From Phycisphaerae bacterium (GTDB lineage Bacteria > Planctomycetota > Phycisphaerae > SM23-33): a stretch of 64,000 nt of DNA. The notes under the pieces are model-generated. The model was not told where the DNA came from. It searched no databases and worked only from the letters and a program-made list of their open reading frames with translations. Every line of letters begins with the position of its first letter. The stretch's first letter is position 1. Location: positions 1 through 64,000 of the forward strand of contig JASLNT010000024.1 in NCBI GenBank assembly GCA_030745875.1, read 5' to 3'. The position numbers and the translations under genes were made by a program. Shown in pieces: positions 18,701 to 26,421 of this stretch.

Positions 18701-20447
18701 TGCCGGAACCTTCGTTTCCGATTCTCAGATCTGAGGAACTCGTCCACGCGCCGCCATCGACCGTCACTCCGCCGGACGAGTCGATCTGGTAGGCTATATA
18801 GGCGTCCGCATTGGTCACCTCGCCCCCATTCGTAACATTCAGCGTTCCCCGGCCTTCATCACCGACGTACAGATCGCTTGAGTTCGTCCACATGCTGTCA
18901 GCGCCAGTGACTGTCGCTGTACTTGTCGAGAGATTAAGATCGGCAATACTACCCACGGTGTTGCTAACCGCGCCGCCCCCGGAAACCGTTAGTTCAGCAT
19001 CGCCGTACTGTCCAACGTGCAAAGCCCCGGAAGTGGTCCACGTACTGCCTGCCCCATTGACCGTAGCACTGGCGACCGCGGCGGGCTGAAATGCAATTGT
19101 CCCATAGCTGCTGTTGACTTGCGAACCGCTGAGAATATTGAGTTGACCGGCGTCATTGTATCCAATCCGCAGAGCATTACTAATCGCGGCCGTGGCGCCG
19201 TCGATAAACTTAAGCATCGGGTTGCCGACGCCGTCAACGTCCAACTGGCCCGGATCAGTCAGCGCCCCGCCTTCCACCGTCACCGTTCCGCCTGTCAGCG
19301 AAAACACACCGCCCTCGGAGTTGTCCAGAGCGTCTGTGATCACCTGACCGCCGCTAACGTTCAGCGTCCCGCCCGCCCATAGTTTCAGCGTGCCCAGCAC
19401 GTCAACCGTTCCGCCGTTAACGTCCAACTGACCGGTCCCGCCGGCAAGACTGCTCGAACCGCCAAGCCTGACGTCGCTCGAAGATTCCCATGACGAAGCC
19501 GCGCCGCTAATCGTAACTAAACCGACCGAGTTGGCGTTTCTACCGATCTCCGCGATAGTGTTGCTGACCTGTCCGCCGTTGCTTATATTCAGCGTTCCGT
19601 CACCGTTGTGTCCGACGCGAAGAGATGAACTGTTGGTCCAGGTTCCATTGTTGACCGTTACGCTGCTGGTCGAAGAGTTGTTGTAACCAATGTATCCGAC
19701 GGTGTTGCTGACCTGTCCGCCATTCTTTATCGACATCGTGGTGTCACCAGTGTGCCCGAGATACAGAGTCGAACTGTTCGTCCATGTCCCGTTGTCAACC
19801 GTTATATCACCGCTCGAACCAGGGTTGCGAGCGACATACGCCGTAGCGTTGCTGACCCGGCCTCCGTTAGTGATATTCAGAACACCCTCGCCGGACAAAC
19901 CCATGTTCAGAATCGAACTGTTAGTCCACGTTCCCCCTGCAACCGTAACTGTGTCTGACCAACCGAAGGCGTAACTGATATATCCAATCTTGTTGCTGAC
20001 TTCTCCGTTGGAGCCGATGTACAACAGCCCGCCATTCTGCACAGTCAATCTGTCAACGGCGGCTAGCGACATCGGCTGGACTCCGGTGGCGATCCCCAAC
20101 GATCCGCCGCTAACTGTAATGTCGTCGGCCAGGTCGTATGTGAACGTCCCGCCCGCGGCAAAGAAGTCCACCACGCCCTGTTCTACAAACACACTGTCGG
20201 TCGTCCGGTCGCCGCCAAACGCCACGGAGTACGTTCCCGGGACATTAAAATAGGCCACATCGCCCGGCCCGGGAGGAGGGGAAGCGCCTGTCCACCTGAA
20301 GGCCTCGTTGAAAGATCCGTTCCCTGGGACAGTCCAAAAGTAGCTCCCGCCGAAGAGACGCACAGGGGCCGCGAAAGTCGCAGAAAGCACCGCAACGGCG
20401 ACCAGTGAAATGACACTTCTACTGCGAAAGGTGTTGAAACTGCACAT
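15786..20447 (-). CDS. Large PEP-CTERM repeat protein with dockerin-like segment
   Basis: A 1,553-residue exported protein. It has a signal peptide (SVISLVAVAVLSATFAAP) and a head domain with FWTVPGNGSF and AFRWTG. An array of about 14 copies of a roughly 48-residue unit follows (core pattern TWTNSSxLxVGxxGxGTLNIxNGGxVSNxxxYIG). This is the T5SS/PEP-CTERM-associated repeat type, which should fold as a long beta-solenoid. Near the end, two calcium-loop-like segments (DTDIDWDVDDDDY and DFNEDGRVDLADF) form a dockerin type I-like pair. The tail TPEPATIVLLGFG with terminal RKRRNR is a PEP-CTERM sorting signal. It is probably a surface or matrix adhesin processed by an exosortase that is not in this window. 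ATG 20447 is chosen over the longer frame because CAGGAG lies 8 bases upstream. Confidence 0.9.
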   Translation of the reverse strand: MCSFNTFRSRSVISLVAVAVLSATFAAPVRLFGGSYFWTVPGNGSFNEAFRWTGASPPPGPGDVAYFNVPGTYSVAFGGDRTTDSVFVEQGVVDFFAAGGTFTYDLADDITVSGGSLGIATGVQPMSLAAVDRLTVQNGGLLYIGSNGEVSNKIGYISYAFGWSDTVTVAGGTWTNSSILNMGLSGEGVLNITNGGRVSNATAYVARNPGSSGDITVDNGTWTNSSTLYLGHTGDTTMSIKNGGQVSNTVGYIGYNNSSTSSVTVNNGTWTNSSSLRVGHNGDGTLNISNGGQVSNTIAEIGRNANSVGLVTISGAASSWESSSDVRLGGSSSLAGGTGQLDVNGGTVDVLGTLKLWAGGTLNVSGGQVITDALDNSEGGVFSLTGGTVTVEGGALTDPGQLDVDGVGNPMLKFIDGATAAISNALRIGYNDAGQLNILSGSQVNSSYGTIAFQPAAVASATVNGAGSTWTTSGALHVGQYGDAELTVSGGGAVSNTVGSIADLNLSTSTATVTGADSMWTNSSDLYVGDEGRGTLNVTNGGEVTNADAYIAYQIDSSGGVTVDGGAWTSSSDLRIGNEGSGTLNIDGGGQVSNVHASIGYTTDGTGVATVDAGTWTNSGHLTVGVYGEGTLNINAGGQISDQIGFIGSAIASSGAVSVDGGTWTNQQYVHVGYYGSATLDILNAGVVTANEFHVGRNTGSTGLVTVGAASSLLIWNSAYLGGSHLVGGGSGQLDVNSGFVDVAGTLKLWATGTLNVAGGQVTTISLDNSEGGALGLTGGMLTINSGTLTDPGEVKVDGVAGATLELINGATGDIAGALRVGYNEVGQLNIMSGSQVDSGDAYIGSYSSSNGLVVVDDGQWDIDGLLHVGFSATGALNISNGGHVIADAGFISSSNTAVGSMTVSGAGSTWSSSGYLYVGSFGPGDLIISDGGVVSNTTGRIGHFGGSTGSATVDAGTWANTSQLVVGNSGQAVLDIANGGVVTNTLAVVGGRTQGDGAVTVSGSGSSWTCSGGLYIGGSDTDDGGTGVVTVNGGGLVDVAGVLKIWTDGTLNISGGSVIAGMLEDGGSTLNFTSGSLTVGGDVAVGSGELLGDNQIINSNKTLVVGQTTTIGSASTLALNGGAFSTGSLVNNGSFVFTSGTFSLTDDDLTIGTGGQLGDFVQLGLPQTVNVTNNVNIAASGVLSMDGGLLDGAVLNNSGLIYGEGRISAPLSNASGGEVRSATGDQLRLTGAGNTNAGRINIVGGTVEFTDTLINTSDGLITGQGTLIADGGTINAGTVALSGGVSHVYGDVDNQAAGLVVVSGGGTVSFWDDVDNQGEFRTSANTSATFFGTVSGSGVFTGTGTTYFEADLTPGSSPAALSFAGDVVFGPLANLKIEIGGAIRGDQYDALEVGGSLTLGGTLQVELINGFVPEVDDEFEILAWDSSGGGSFGSIELPVLAGRKAWDTSELYTDGLISVIGMLAGDTDIDWDVDDDDYNAMVAAFGAVGDWRTDFNEDGRVDLADFVLQRANFGVGVGGSAPNVEAIATPEPATIVLLGFGAFGLFRKRRNR
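17400..20020 (-). repeat. Coding tandem repeats of about 144 bp in the PEP-CTERM protein
   Basis: Degenerate in-frame repeats of about 48 codons fill this part of the gene. They are interrupted by a longer module that occurs twice in nearly the same form, at about 17926-18291 and 19106-19470 (both include LDVNxG, VAGTLKLWA-like and LDNSEGG segments). A partial third copy lies at about 17180-17395. The copies differ in DNA sequence more than in protein pattern, so they are old rather than recent duplications. Confidence 0.8.
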
Positions 20448-20601
20448 GTTACGCACTCCTGTCTCCAGAATGAATGTCAGCACAAACCCTCCAGGGCACA
20501 CTGACAGCTAGACCATCCTCATCAAACTAATACGCCTTCCGTATACAAATTGCGTTGGGCGCCGGTAAGCACAACTACCCGGAACCAACCAAAGTACGGC
20601 A

Positions 20602-20629
20602 ATTGTATCGTTTAGCTGGGGATTATCAA
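20602..20629 (-). promoter_or_regulatory. Candidate sigma-70 promoter for the PEP-CTERM gene
   Basis: On the - strand TTGATA (20629-20624) and TACAAT (20607-20602) are 16 bases apart, leaving a 5' leader of about 150 bases before ATG 20447. Confidence 0.5.
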
Positions 20630-20675
20630 GAACAAAGCCCGTCCTGAACGACGTTTCACAACTCTGGTCAGCGTA

Positions 20676-20704
20676 TTGACCTGCCCGGTTTGGCGCGGTA
20701 TGAT
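20676..20704 (+). promoter_or_regulatory. Sigma-70 promoter of uvrA
   Basis: TTGACC (20676-20681) and TATGAT (20699-20704) are 17 bases apart. Transcription would start near 20711, about 10 bases before ATG 20721. This makes the upstream in-frame starts at 20676 and 20700 unlikely and implies a very short leader. No LexA-like box is obvious. Confidence 0.65.
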
Positions 20705-20720
20705 ACCGGATTCCGCACCC

Positions 20721-23700
20721 ATGGCTGAAATAAAGAAGACAACCCGGAAGACTGCAAAGAAGGCGTCGAAGAAGGCTCCACGCAAGAAGACCGCCAAGCG
20801 TCAAAAGAGAACCAAGAAGGCTGCGGCGCCGCCCAAAGGTGATGCTGCAGCGGCGGCAGAGGCCGTGAGGCCTCGCGAGATCGTGGTTCTGGGCGCCAGG
20901 CAGCACAATCTGCGCAACGTGGACGTCCGAATCCCTCGCGACAAGCTGGTTGTGATAACAGGCCTGAGCGGATCGGGTAAGAGTTCGCTGGCGTTCGACA
21001 CGATCTACGCCGAAGGGCAGCGAAAGTACGTCGAGAGTTTGTCCGCGTACGCCAGGCAATTCCTGGAGCAACTGGCCAAACCGGACGTCGAGCACATCGA
21101 GGGCCTGCCCCCCACCGTTGCAATCGAGCAGCGAGGCGGGAGCAGCAACCCGCGATCCACGGTGGCTACGACCACTGAGATTTCAGACTACCTGCGATTG
21201 CTGTACGCGCGGGTGGGCAGCCCGCACTGCTGGTTCTGCGGGCGACCCATCACCAGCCAAACCGTCAGCCAGATGGTCGACGCGATCATGGACATGCCTG
21301 AGGGAATGAAGTTCATGGTGCTCGCGCCGATAATTCGCGGGCAAAAAGGACAACACGCCGAACTGCTCCGCCACGTCCGCCGCGAAGGATTCGTCCGAGT
21401 GCGAATCGACGGAGAAATCGTCGACCTGCGCGAGATGACCGAGATCAAGGGCAACAAGAACAAGAAGCACTCGATCGACGTGGTGGTCGACCGCCTGATA
21501 CTCAAGGAAACCGTTCGCATCCGCCTGTCGGACAGCCTCGAAACTGCGCTTAATCTGGCTGGCGGGCTGGTGACTATCTCGCACGAACCGTCTGACGACG
21601 ACACGACGAAGAAGACACTCGAACCCGCCGATCCGGACAATCCGTACGCGGACTGGACCGACCAACTCTTTAGCGCGACCTACGCCTGCCCCAAACATCC
21701 CGAAGCCAACCTGCCCGAGTTGGCGCCGCGGATGTTCAGTTTCAACAGCCCCTACGGCGCATGTGAAGCCTGCGACGGACTGGGCACGATCCTTGAATTC
21801 GACGCCGATCTGATCGTTCCTGACAAGACCATCTCGCTAAGCCAAGGCGCCATAGACGCCTGGCGCCACGGTGGGAAACGGATGAACATACTCTACAACC
21901 GAATGGTGCGAAGGTTCTGCAGGCACTACGGCGTGCCGGCGAACGTACCGTGGGAGAGCTTGTCCGACGAGGTCCGCGATCTGCTGCTGAACGGAGACCC
22001 CAACGGGAAATTCGAGGGCGTGGTACCGAATCTCACGCGCAGGTGGCAGAACACGGACAGCGAATTCGTCAAAGCCAAACTCCACTCGTATCTGTCCGAA
22101 CATCCCTGCACGCAGTGCGGTGGAGCCCGCCTCCGAGCGGCGTCGCTGGCGGTGACTATCGACGGGAAGAACATCAATGACGTAACGTCAATGAGCATCG
22201 CCCAGGCCAGGGATTTCTTCGAATCGCTCCGCCTGGATGACGAGAAGGCCCAGATCGCCGAAATGGTCGTACGTGAAATCCGCCACCGACTTGACTTCCT
22301 CGTTGGAGTCGGGCTGGACTACATATCGCTGAGCAGGAAGTCGGCGACGCTTTCGGGCGGAGAGGCCCAGCGGATTCGCCTTGCAACCCAGGTAGGAAGC
22401 GGGCTGGTGGGCGTTTGCTACGTTCTCGACGAACCGACAATCGGACTGCACCAGAAGGACAACCAACGTCTCATCGGAACGCTGGAACATCTGCGCGATA
22501 TCGGCAACACGGTGATAGTTGTCGAGCATGATGAAGAGACCATCCGGTCGGCGGATGAAGTTATCGACATGGGACCGGCCGCCGGAAGGCACGGAGGACG
22601 GGTCGTCGCACAAGGCTCGCTGAAGACAATCTGCCAAACCGACGAGTCAATTACGGGTAAATATCTTTCCGGACAGATGGAGATCGAGCCCCCCCAGCGC
22701 CGGCGGCGTATGGCCAGGAAACGCAGCATCGAACTGCGGGGCTGTCGAGAGAACAACCTCAAGAACCTCAGCGTAACGTTTCCGCTGGGCGGGATTATCT
22801 GCGTTACGGGCGTCAGCGGATCGGGCAAAAGCACGCTGGTGAATCTTACGATGCTTCCGGCGCTGAAGCGTCGAGTACACGCGGGCAAAGACCGCCCGGG
22901 GCAGTTCGACAAGATCCTCGGTACGGGCAAGATCGACAAGGTCATCCAGATCGACCAGTCGCCGATCGGACGCACGCCCCGGAGCAATCCGGCGACCTAC
23001 ACGGGCGTATTCGACGCGATCAGGCAGCTTTTCACCAAAACTCGTGAAGCCAAGATACGCGGATACAAGCCCGGGCGGTTCAGCTTCAACGTGAAAGGCG
23101 GACGATGCGAAGCCTGCCAGGGGCAGGGAACCAAGCGTATCGAAATGCATTTTCTTCCGGACGTTTACGTAACCTGCCAGGAATGCAAAGGCGCCCGGTA
23201 CAACCGCGAAACACTCGAAGTTCGCTACAAGGGAAAGAACATCGCCGACGTACTGGCGATGCGTATCGAAGAGGCGTTGGGTTTCTTCGACGCCTTCCCG
23301 AAGATCAAGCAACTGCTCAAGGCCCTTAACGACGTGGGTCTGAGCTACGTTGAACTCGGGCAGAGTTCAACCACGCTGTCCGGCGGCGAGGCCCAACGGG
23401 TCAAACTCGCCAGCGAATTGGGCAAAACTGCAACCGGACACACCCTTTACGTACTGGACGAACCGACGACCGGACTGCACTTCGCAGACATCCACAACCT
23501 GCTGAACGTGCTGAACCGCCTGGCGGACATGGGCAACACCATAATCGTCATCGAGCACAATCTGGACGTGATCAAATGCGCCGACTGGATTATCGATCTC
23601 GGCCCGGAAGGCGGAGACGCCGGCGGACAGATCATCGCCCAGGGGACCCCCGAACAGGTGGCCCGGTGTGTGGAATCGTACACCGGGCAGTTCCTGGCTG

Positions 23701-23732
23701 GACACCTTCCGGGCGCAAAACGCAAACGATAG
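20721..23732 (+). CDS. uvrA: Excinuclease ABC subunit A (UvrA) with lysine-rich N-terminal tail
   Basis: A 1,003-residue UvrA, the DNA-damage recognition ATPase of nucleotide excision repair. Both ABC cassettes are complete: Walker A motifs GLSGSGKSS (Lys87) and GVSGSGKST (Lys703), and LSGGEAQR signatures in each half. Zinc-binding CxxC pairs are visible (CEACDGLG and CTQCGGAR; CEACQGQG and CQECKGAR). Residues 1 to about 50 are an extra tail made almost wholly of Lys, Arg, Ala, Thr and Pro (KKTTRKTAKKASKKAPRKK), like the tail of histone H1 or bacterial H1-like proteins. Standard UvrA begins directly at a segment like VVLGARQHNLRNV, here about residue 54. The tail probably adds non-specific DNA binding. 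The start at 20721 is supported by the promoter just upstream. Confidence 0.96.
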   Translation: MAEIKKTTRKTAKKASKKAPRKKTAKRQKRTKKAAAPPKGDAAAAAEAVRPREIVVLGARQHNLRNVDVRIPRDKLVVITGLSGSGKSSLAFDTIYAEGQRKYVESLSAYARQFLEQLAKPDVEHIEGLPPTVAIEQRGGSSNPRSTVATTTEISDYLRLLYARVGSPHCWFCGRPITSQTVSQMVDAIMDMPEGMKFMVLAPIIRGQKGQHAELLRHVRREGFVRVRIDGEIVDLREMTEIKGNKNKKHSIDVVVDRLILKETVRIRLSDSLETALNLAGGLVTISHEPSDDDTTKKTLEPADPDNPYADWTDQLFSATYACPKHPEANLPELAPRMFSFNSPYGACEACDGLGTILEFDADLIVPDKTISLSQGAIDAWRHGGKRMNILYNRMVRRFCRHYGVPANVPWESLSDEVRDLLLNGDPNGKFEGVVPNLTRRWQNTDSEFVKAKLHSYLSEHPCTQCGGARLRAASLAVTIDGKNINDVTSMSIAQARDFFESLRLDDEKAQIAEMVVREIRHRLDFLVGVGLDYISLSRKSATLSGGEAQRIRLATQVGSGLVGVCYVLDEPTIGLHQKDNQRLIGTLEHLRDIGNTVIVVEHDEETIRSADEVIDMGPAAGRHGGRVVAQGSLKTICQTDESITGKYLSGQMEIEPPQRRRRMARKRSIELRGCRENNLKNLSVTFPLGGIICVTGVSGSGKSTLVNLTMLPALKRRVHAGKDRPGQFDKILGTGKIDKVIQIDQSPIGRTPRSNPATYTGVFDAIRQLFTKTREAKIRGYKPGRFSFNVKGGRCEACQGQGTKRIEMHFLPDVYVTCQECKGARYNRETLEVRYKGKNIADVLAMRIEEALGFFDAFPKIKQLLKALNDVGLSYVELGQSSTTLSGGEAQRVKLASELGKTATGHTLYVLDEPTTGLHFADIHNLLNVLNRLADMGNTIIVIEHNLDVIKCADWIIDLGPEGGDAGGQIIAQGTPEQVARCVESYTGQFLAGHLPGAKRKR

Positions 23733-23765
23733 CGACAAATCGTCGCCGGTGATTGTAAGTTTTGC

Positions 23766-23793
23766 TTGCTCTTGAACGCTCACCGGGTATAGT
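23766..23793 (+). promoter_or_regulatory. Candidate promoter of the EF-G-like gene
   Basis: TTGCTC (23766-23771) and TATAGT (23788-23793) are 16 bases apart, about 105 bases before ATG 23901. Confidence 0.5.
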
Positions 23794-23900
23794 GTCTCGT
23801 TCCGTTTTGCATGCAAACCGGCGCTTACACGCAATGCGGGCCGCGCCCGGTTCGATCCGATTTTGAACGTATGACAAAAAACCCCTTCGGGAGGCAAACT

Positions 23901-25943
23901 ATGCCGGCGTCAAAAGCAGAAGACATTAGAAACCTCGTACTCCTCGGTCACGGCGGTTCGGGCAAGACCACCCTTGGTGAGGCTATGCTGCACCTGGCCA
24001 AGGTCACCACCCGACTAGGTTCGGTCGACGACGGTACGAGTCATCTGGACTACAGCGATATCGAGAAGGATCGCAAACACTCGATAGATCCGGCGATGGC
24101 GTATTTCGATCACGCCGGGACAACAATCAACATTATCGACGCACCGGGCTATCCGGACTTCATCGGAGGAGCAATCAGCGCCTCGGGCGGAGCCGACATC
24201 GCCGTGATCGTGATCTCGGCGCCGGCGGGAATCGAGGTAAACACCCGCCGCATGTTCAAACTCGCCCAGACCAACAAGATGCCCATCGCCATAATCGTCA
24301 ACAAGATCGACGCCGAAAACGTTGACAATGAATCGCTTCTGGCCCAGATAACCGAAACTTTCGGACAGGCCTGCAAACCGATGAACCTCCCGGCCAATGG
24401 AAACACCGCCGTCATCGACTGCTTCGCAAACGATCAGGGTGAAAGCGATCTTGGAGACGTAGCCGATGCTCGCACCGAACTCATCGACAATATCGTTGAG
24501 GCGGACGAAGAACTGATGGAAGCGTATCTCGGTGATGAGGAACTCACCGCAGCGCAATTGTCGTCGGCAATGTCCAAAGCCATGGTCGAAGGCACGGTGG
24601 CGCCGATCCTGTTTACCTCCGCCAAAGCCGACATCGGCGTGACCGACGCACTTGACGCGATCGCAAAGTACTTCCCCTCACCGGCCGATTGCACCCACAG
24701 ACCGGTTATGATCGGTGACGATGAGGAAGCCGAAGAAGTAGAAGTATCCGCCGATCCCGCCAAACCGCTGATCGCACAAGCGTTCAAGGTGACCACCGAC
24801 CCGTTCGTCGGAAAGCTGGCGTGGATTCGCATTCTGCAGGGCTCGGTCACTCCGGAAGCAACTTACTATCTCGGCGACGCGAAGAAAGCCGCGAAAGTCG
24901 GACACCTCTACAAGGTTCTCGGAAAGGACAGCAAAGACGTAAAGTCCGCCGTCGCAGGCGACATTATCGCCCTGGCCAAGGTCGAGGAAATCACCCCCGG
25001 AGCCGCCCTGCACGACCAGCAGGGGCCGATGTGCTGCTCGATCCCGGACGCTCCCACACCGATGTTCTCGCTGGCGGTGACGCCAAAGAAACGCGGTGAC
25101 GAACAGAAAATCTCCGAAGCCCTTACAAAACTCAGCCAGGAAGATCCCACATTCGCATACGCTCGCGACAACCAGACTCACGAAACCGTGATCTCCGGAA
25201 TCGGCGACCTGCACCTGCGGATACTCCTGATCAAGATGAAAGAGCGATTCGATCTGGAAGTAGAGACCAAGCCCCCGAAGATCCCATACAAGGAAACGAT
25301 CACCGGAAAAGCCGACGGGCACCACCGCCACAAGAAGCAGACCGGCGGATCGGGGCAGTTCGGCGAGGTCTATCTCCGAGTCGAGCCGATGGAGCGGGGC
25401 GAAGGTTTCGATTTCGTTAACGATCTGTTTGGCGAATCCATCCCGAGACAGTACCTGCCCGCCATCGAAAAGGGCGTAAAAGACGTGCTGGTCAACGGCG
25501 CTGTGGCGGGATATCCCATGCAGGACATTCGCGTCAGCGTCTACGACGGCAAGCACCACCCGGTGGACTCCAAGGAAGTAGCCTTCCGCGCCGCGGGCAA
25601 GTGGGCGTTCATTGATGCCGTCAACAAAGCGCGACCGGCCATCCTGGAACCCATCGTAGACATGGAAATCTCAGTACCAGCCGACTTTATGGGCGACATC
25701 GCCTCGGACCTCTCCGGACGTCGCGGACGGATCATCGGACAGGACATGCTTCCGGGCAACCAGGTCGTTGTAAAGGCCCAGGCGCCGCTGTCGGAAGTCA
25801 TGCAGTACAACAGCCAACTCCGCTCAGTAACCGGCGGACAGGGCTCTTACACTATGGAGCTCAGCCACTACGAACCGGTGCCTGGAAACGTCCAGCAGCA
25901 GTTGGTGGCGGCTATGCAGAAGGCGAAAGAAGAAGATAAGTAG
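23901..25943 (+). CDS. Elongation factor G-like translational GTPase
   Basis: A 680-residue GTPase with the domain order of EF-G. The P-loop is GHGGSGKTT (Lys22), the G3 motif is DAPGYPDF (80-87) and the G4 motif is NKID; domains II-V follow, ending in the EF-G C-terminal fold. True EF-G has DTPGHVDF in G3, and its His contacts the catalytic water. Here Tyr84 replaces that His, as in the EF-G2-like paralogues of actinobacteria and Thermus. It is therefore likely a second, specialised EF-G (ribosome recycling or a modulatory role) and not the main translocase, which would lie elsewhere. ATG 23901 is chosen because GGGAGG lies 6 bases upstream; the longer frame from 23811 has no such site. It precedes rpmB but has its own promoter. 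Confidence 0.88.
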   Translation: MPASKAEDIRNLVLLGHGGSGKTTLGEAMLHLAKVTTRLGSVDDGTSHLDYSDIEKDRKHSIDPAMAYFDHAGTTINIIDAPGYPDFIGGAISASGGADIAVIVISAPAGIEVNTRRMFKLAQTNKMPIAIIVNKIDAENVDNESLLAQITETFGQACKPMNLPANGNTAVIDCFANDQGESDLGDVADARTELIDNIVEADEELMEAYLGDEELTAAQLSSAMSKAMVEGTVAPILFTSAKADIGVTDALDAIAKYFPSPADCTHRPVMIGDDEEAEEVEVSADPAKPLIAQAFKVTTDPFVGKLAWIRILQGSVTPEATYYLGDAKKAAKVGHLYKVLGKDSKDVKSAVAGDIIALAKVEEITPGAALHDQQGPMCCSIPDAPTPMFSLAVTPKKRGDEQKISEALTKLSQEDPTFAYARDNQTHETVISGIGDLHLRILLIKMKERFDLEVETKPPKIPYKETITGKADGHHRHKKQTGGSGQFGEVYLRVEPMERGEGFDFVNDLFGESIPRQYLPAIEKGVKDVLVNGAVAGYPMQDIRVSVYDGKHHPVDSKEVAFRAAGKWAFIDAVNKARPAILEPIVDMEISVPADFMGDIASDLSGRRGRIIGQDMLPGNQVVVKAQAPLSEVMQYNSQLRSVTGGQGSYTMELSHYEPVPGNVQQQLVAAMQKAKEEDK

Positions 25944-25984
25944 CACCGCCGACCGGACTACGGAAAAAAATCTCGTCCGCGTAC

Positions 25985-26013
25985 TTGTCAAAAAGACGAT
26001 AAACCGCTATAGT
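25985..26013 (+). promoter_or_regulatory. Sigma-70 promoter of rpmB
   Basis: TTGTCA (25985-25990) and TATAGT (26008-26013) are 17 bases apart, 44 bases before ATG 26058. Confidence 0.7.
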
Positions 26014-26057
26014 ACGTGGCTCGATTGTACGATACTTAGAGATTACTGGAGCACGAC

Positions 26058-26333
26058 ATGCCTCGCGTATGCCCCTTTACAGGAAAGAAGACGACATCCG
26101 GACGAACCTACACTCACCGCGGTAAAGCCAAATACCTCGGCGGTGTCGGACGGAAAATCACCGGAAAGACCAAACGCAAATTCAAAGCCAACATGCAGCG
26201 AGTTCGCGCGGTGATAGACGGTAAGGTCGTAAAGATCAACGTCTCAGCCAAGGCTATCCGCAACGGTCTGATCGTCAAGCCCCCCAAACGCACGTGGAAG
26301 CCCCCGGTCGAATCCGTGGAATCGGCCGAATAG
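26058..26333 (+). CDS. rpmB: 50S ribosomal protein bL28
   Basis: A 91-residue basic protein that matches bL28 over its whole length: the start MPRVCPFTGKKTTSG, then GGVGRKITGKTKRKFKAN and a central VNVSAKAIRNGLI-like segment (here INVSAKAIRNGLI). It binds 23S rRNA in the large subunit. The last dozen residues (PPVESVESAE) are an acidic extension beyond the usual end. A GGAG site lies 10 bases before the ATG. It is a single-gene unit with its own promoter, and a strong hairpin follows. Confidence 0.95.
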   Translation: MPRVCPFTGKKTTSGRTYTHRGKAKYLGGVGRKITGKTKRKFKANMQRVRAVIDGKVVKINVSAKAIRNGLIVKPPKRTWKPPVESVESAE

Positions 26334-26355
26334 CTCCATCCCGAAACATAAAAAA

Positions 26356-26386
26356 AACGCGCGACTGCTGATGCAGCCGCGCGTTT
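26356..26386. terminator. Bidirectional terminator between rpmB and the L,D-transpeptidase gene
   Basis: A 13-base stem with one mismatch (AACGCGCGACTGC and GCAGCCGCGCGTT) around the loop TGAT. A run of A on the left and TTTT on the right let it serve both convergent genes. Confidence 0.88.
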
Positions 26387-26421
26387 TCATGCGCCGTCTC
26401 ATAATGTAATAACCCAGCGGG

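Noticed and set aside
15633-18734. Series of open frames on the + strand opposite the PEP-CTERM repeat gene
   Set aside because: They are antisense reflections of the repeat-rich gene and share its periodicity.
17400-20020. Regular repeats considered as a CRISPR array
   Set aside because: They are in-frame 144-base coding repeats without conserved short repeats and unique spacers, and no cas gene is near.
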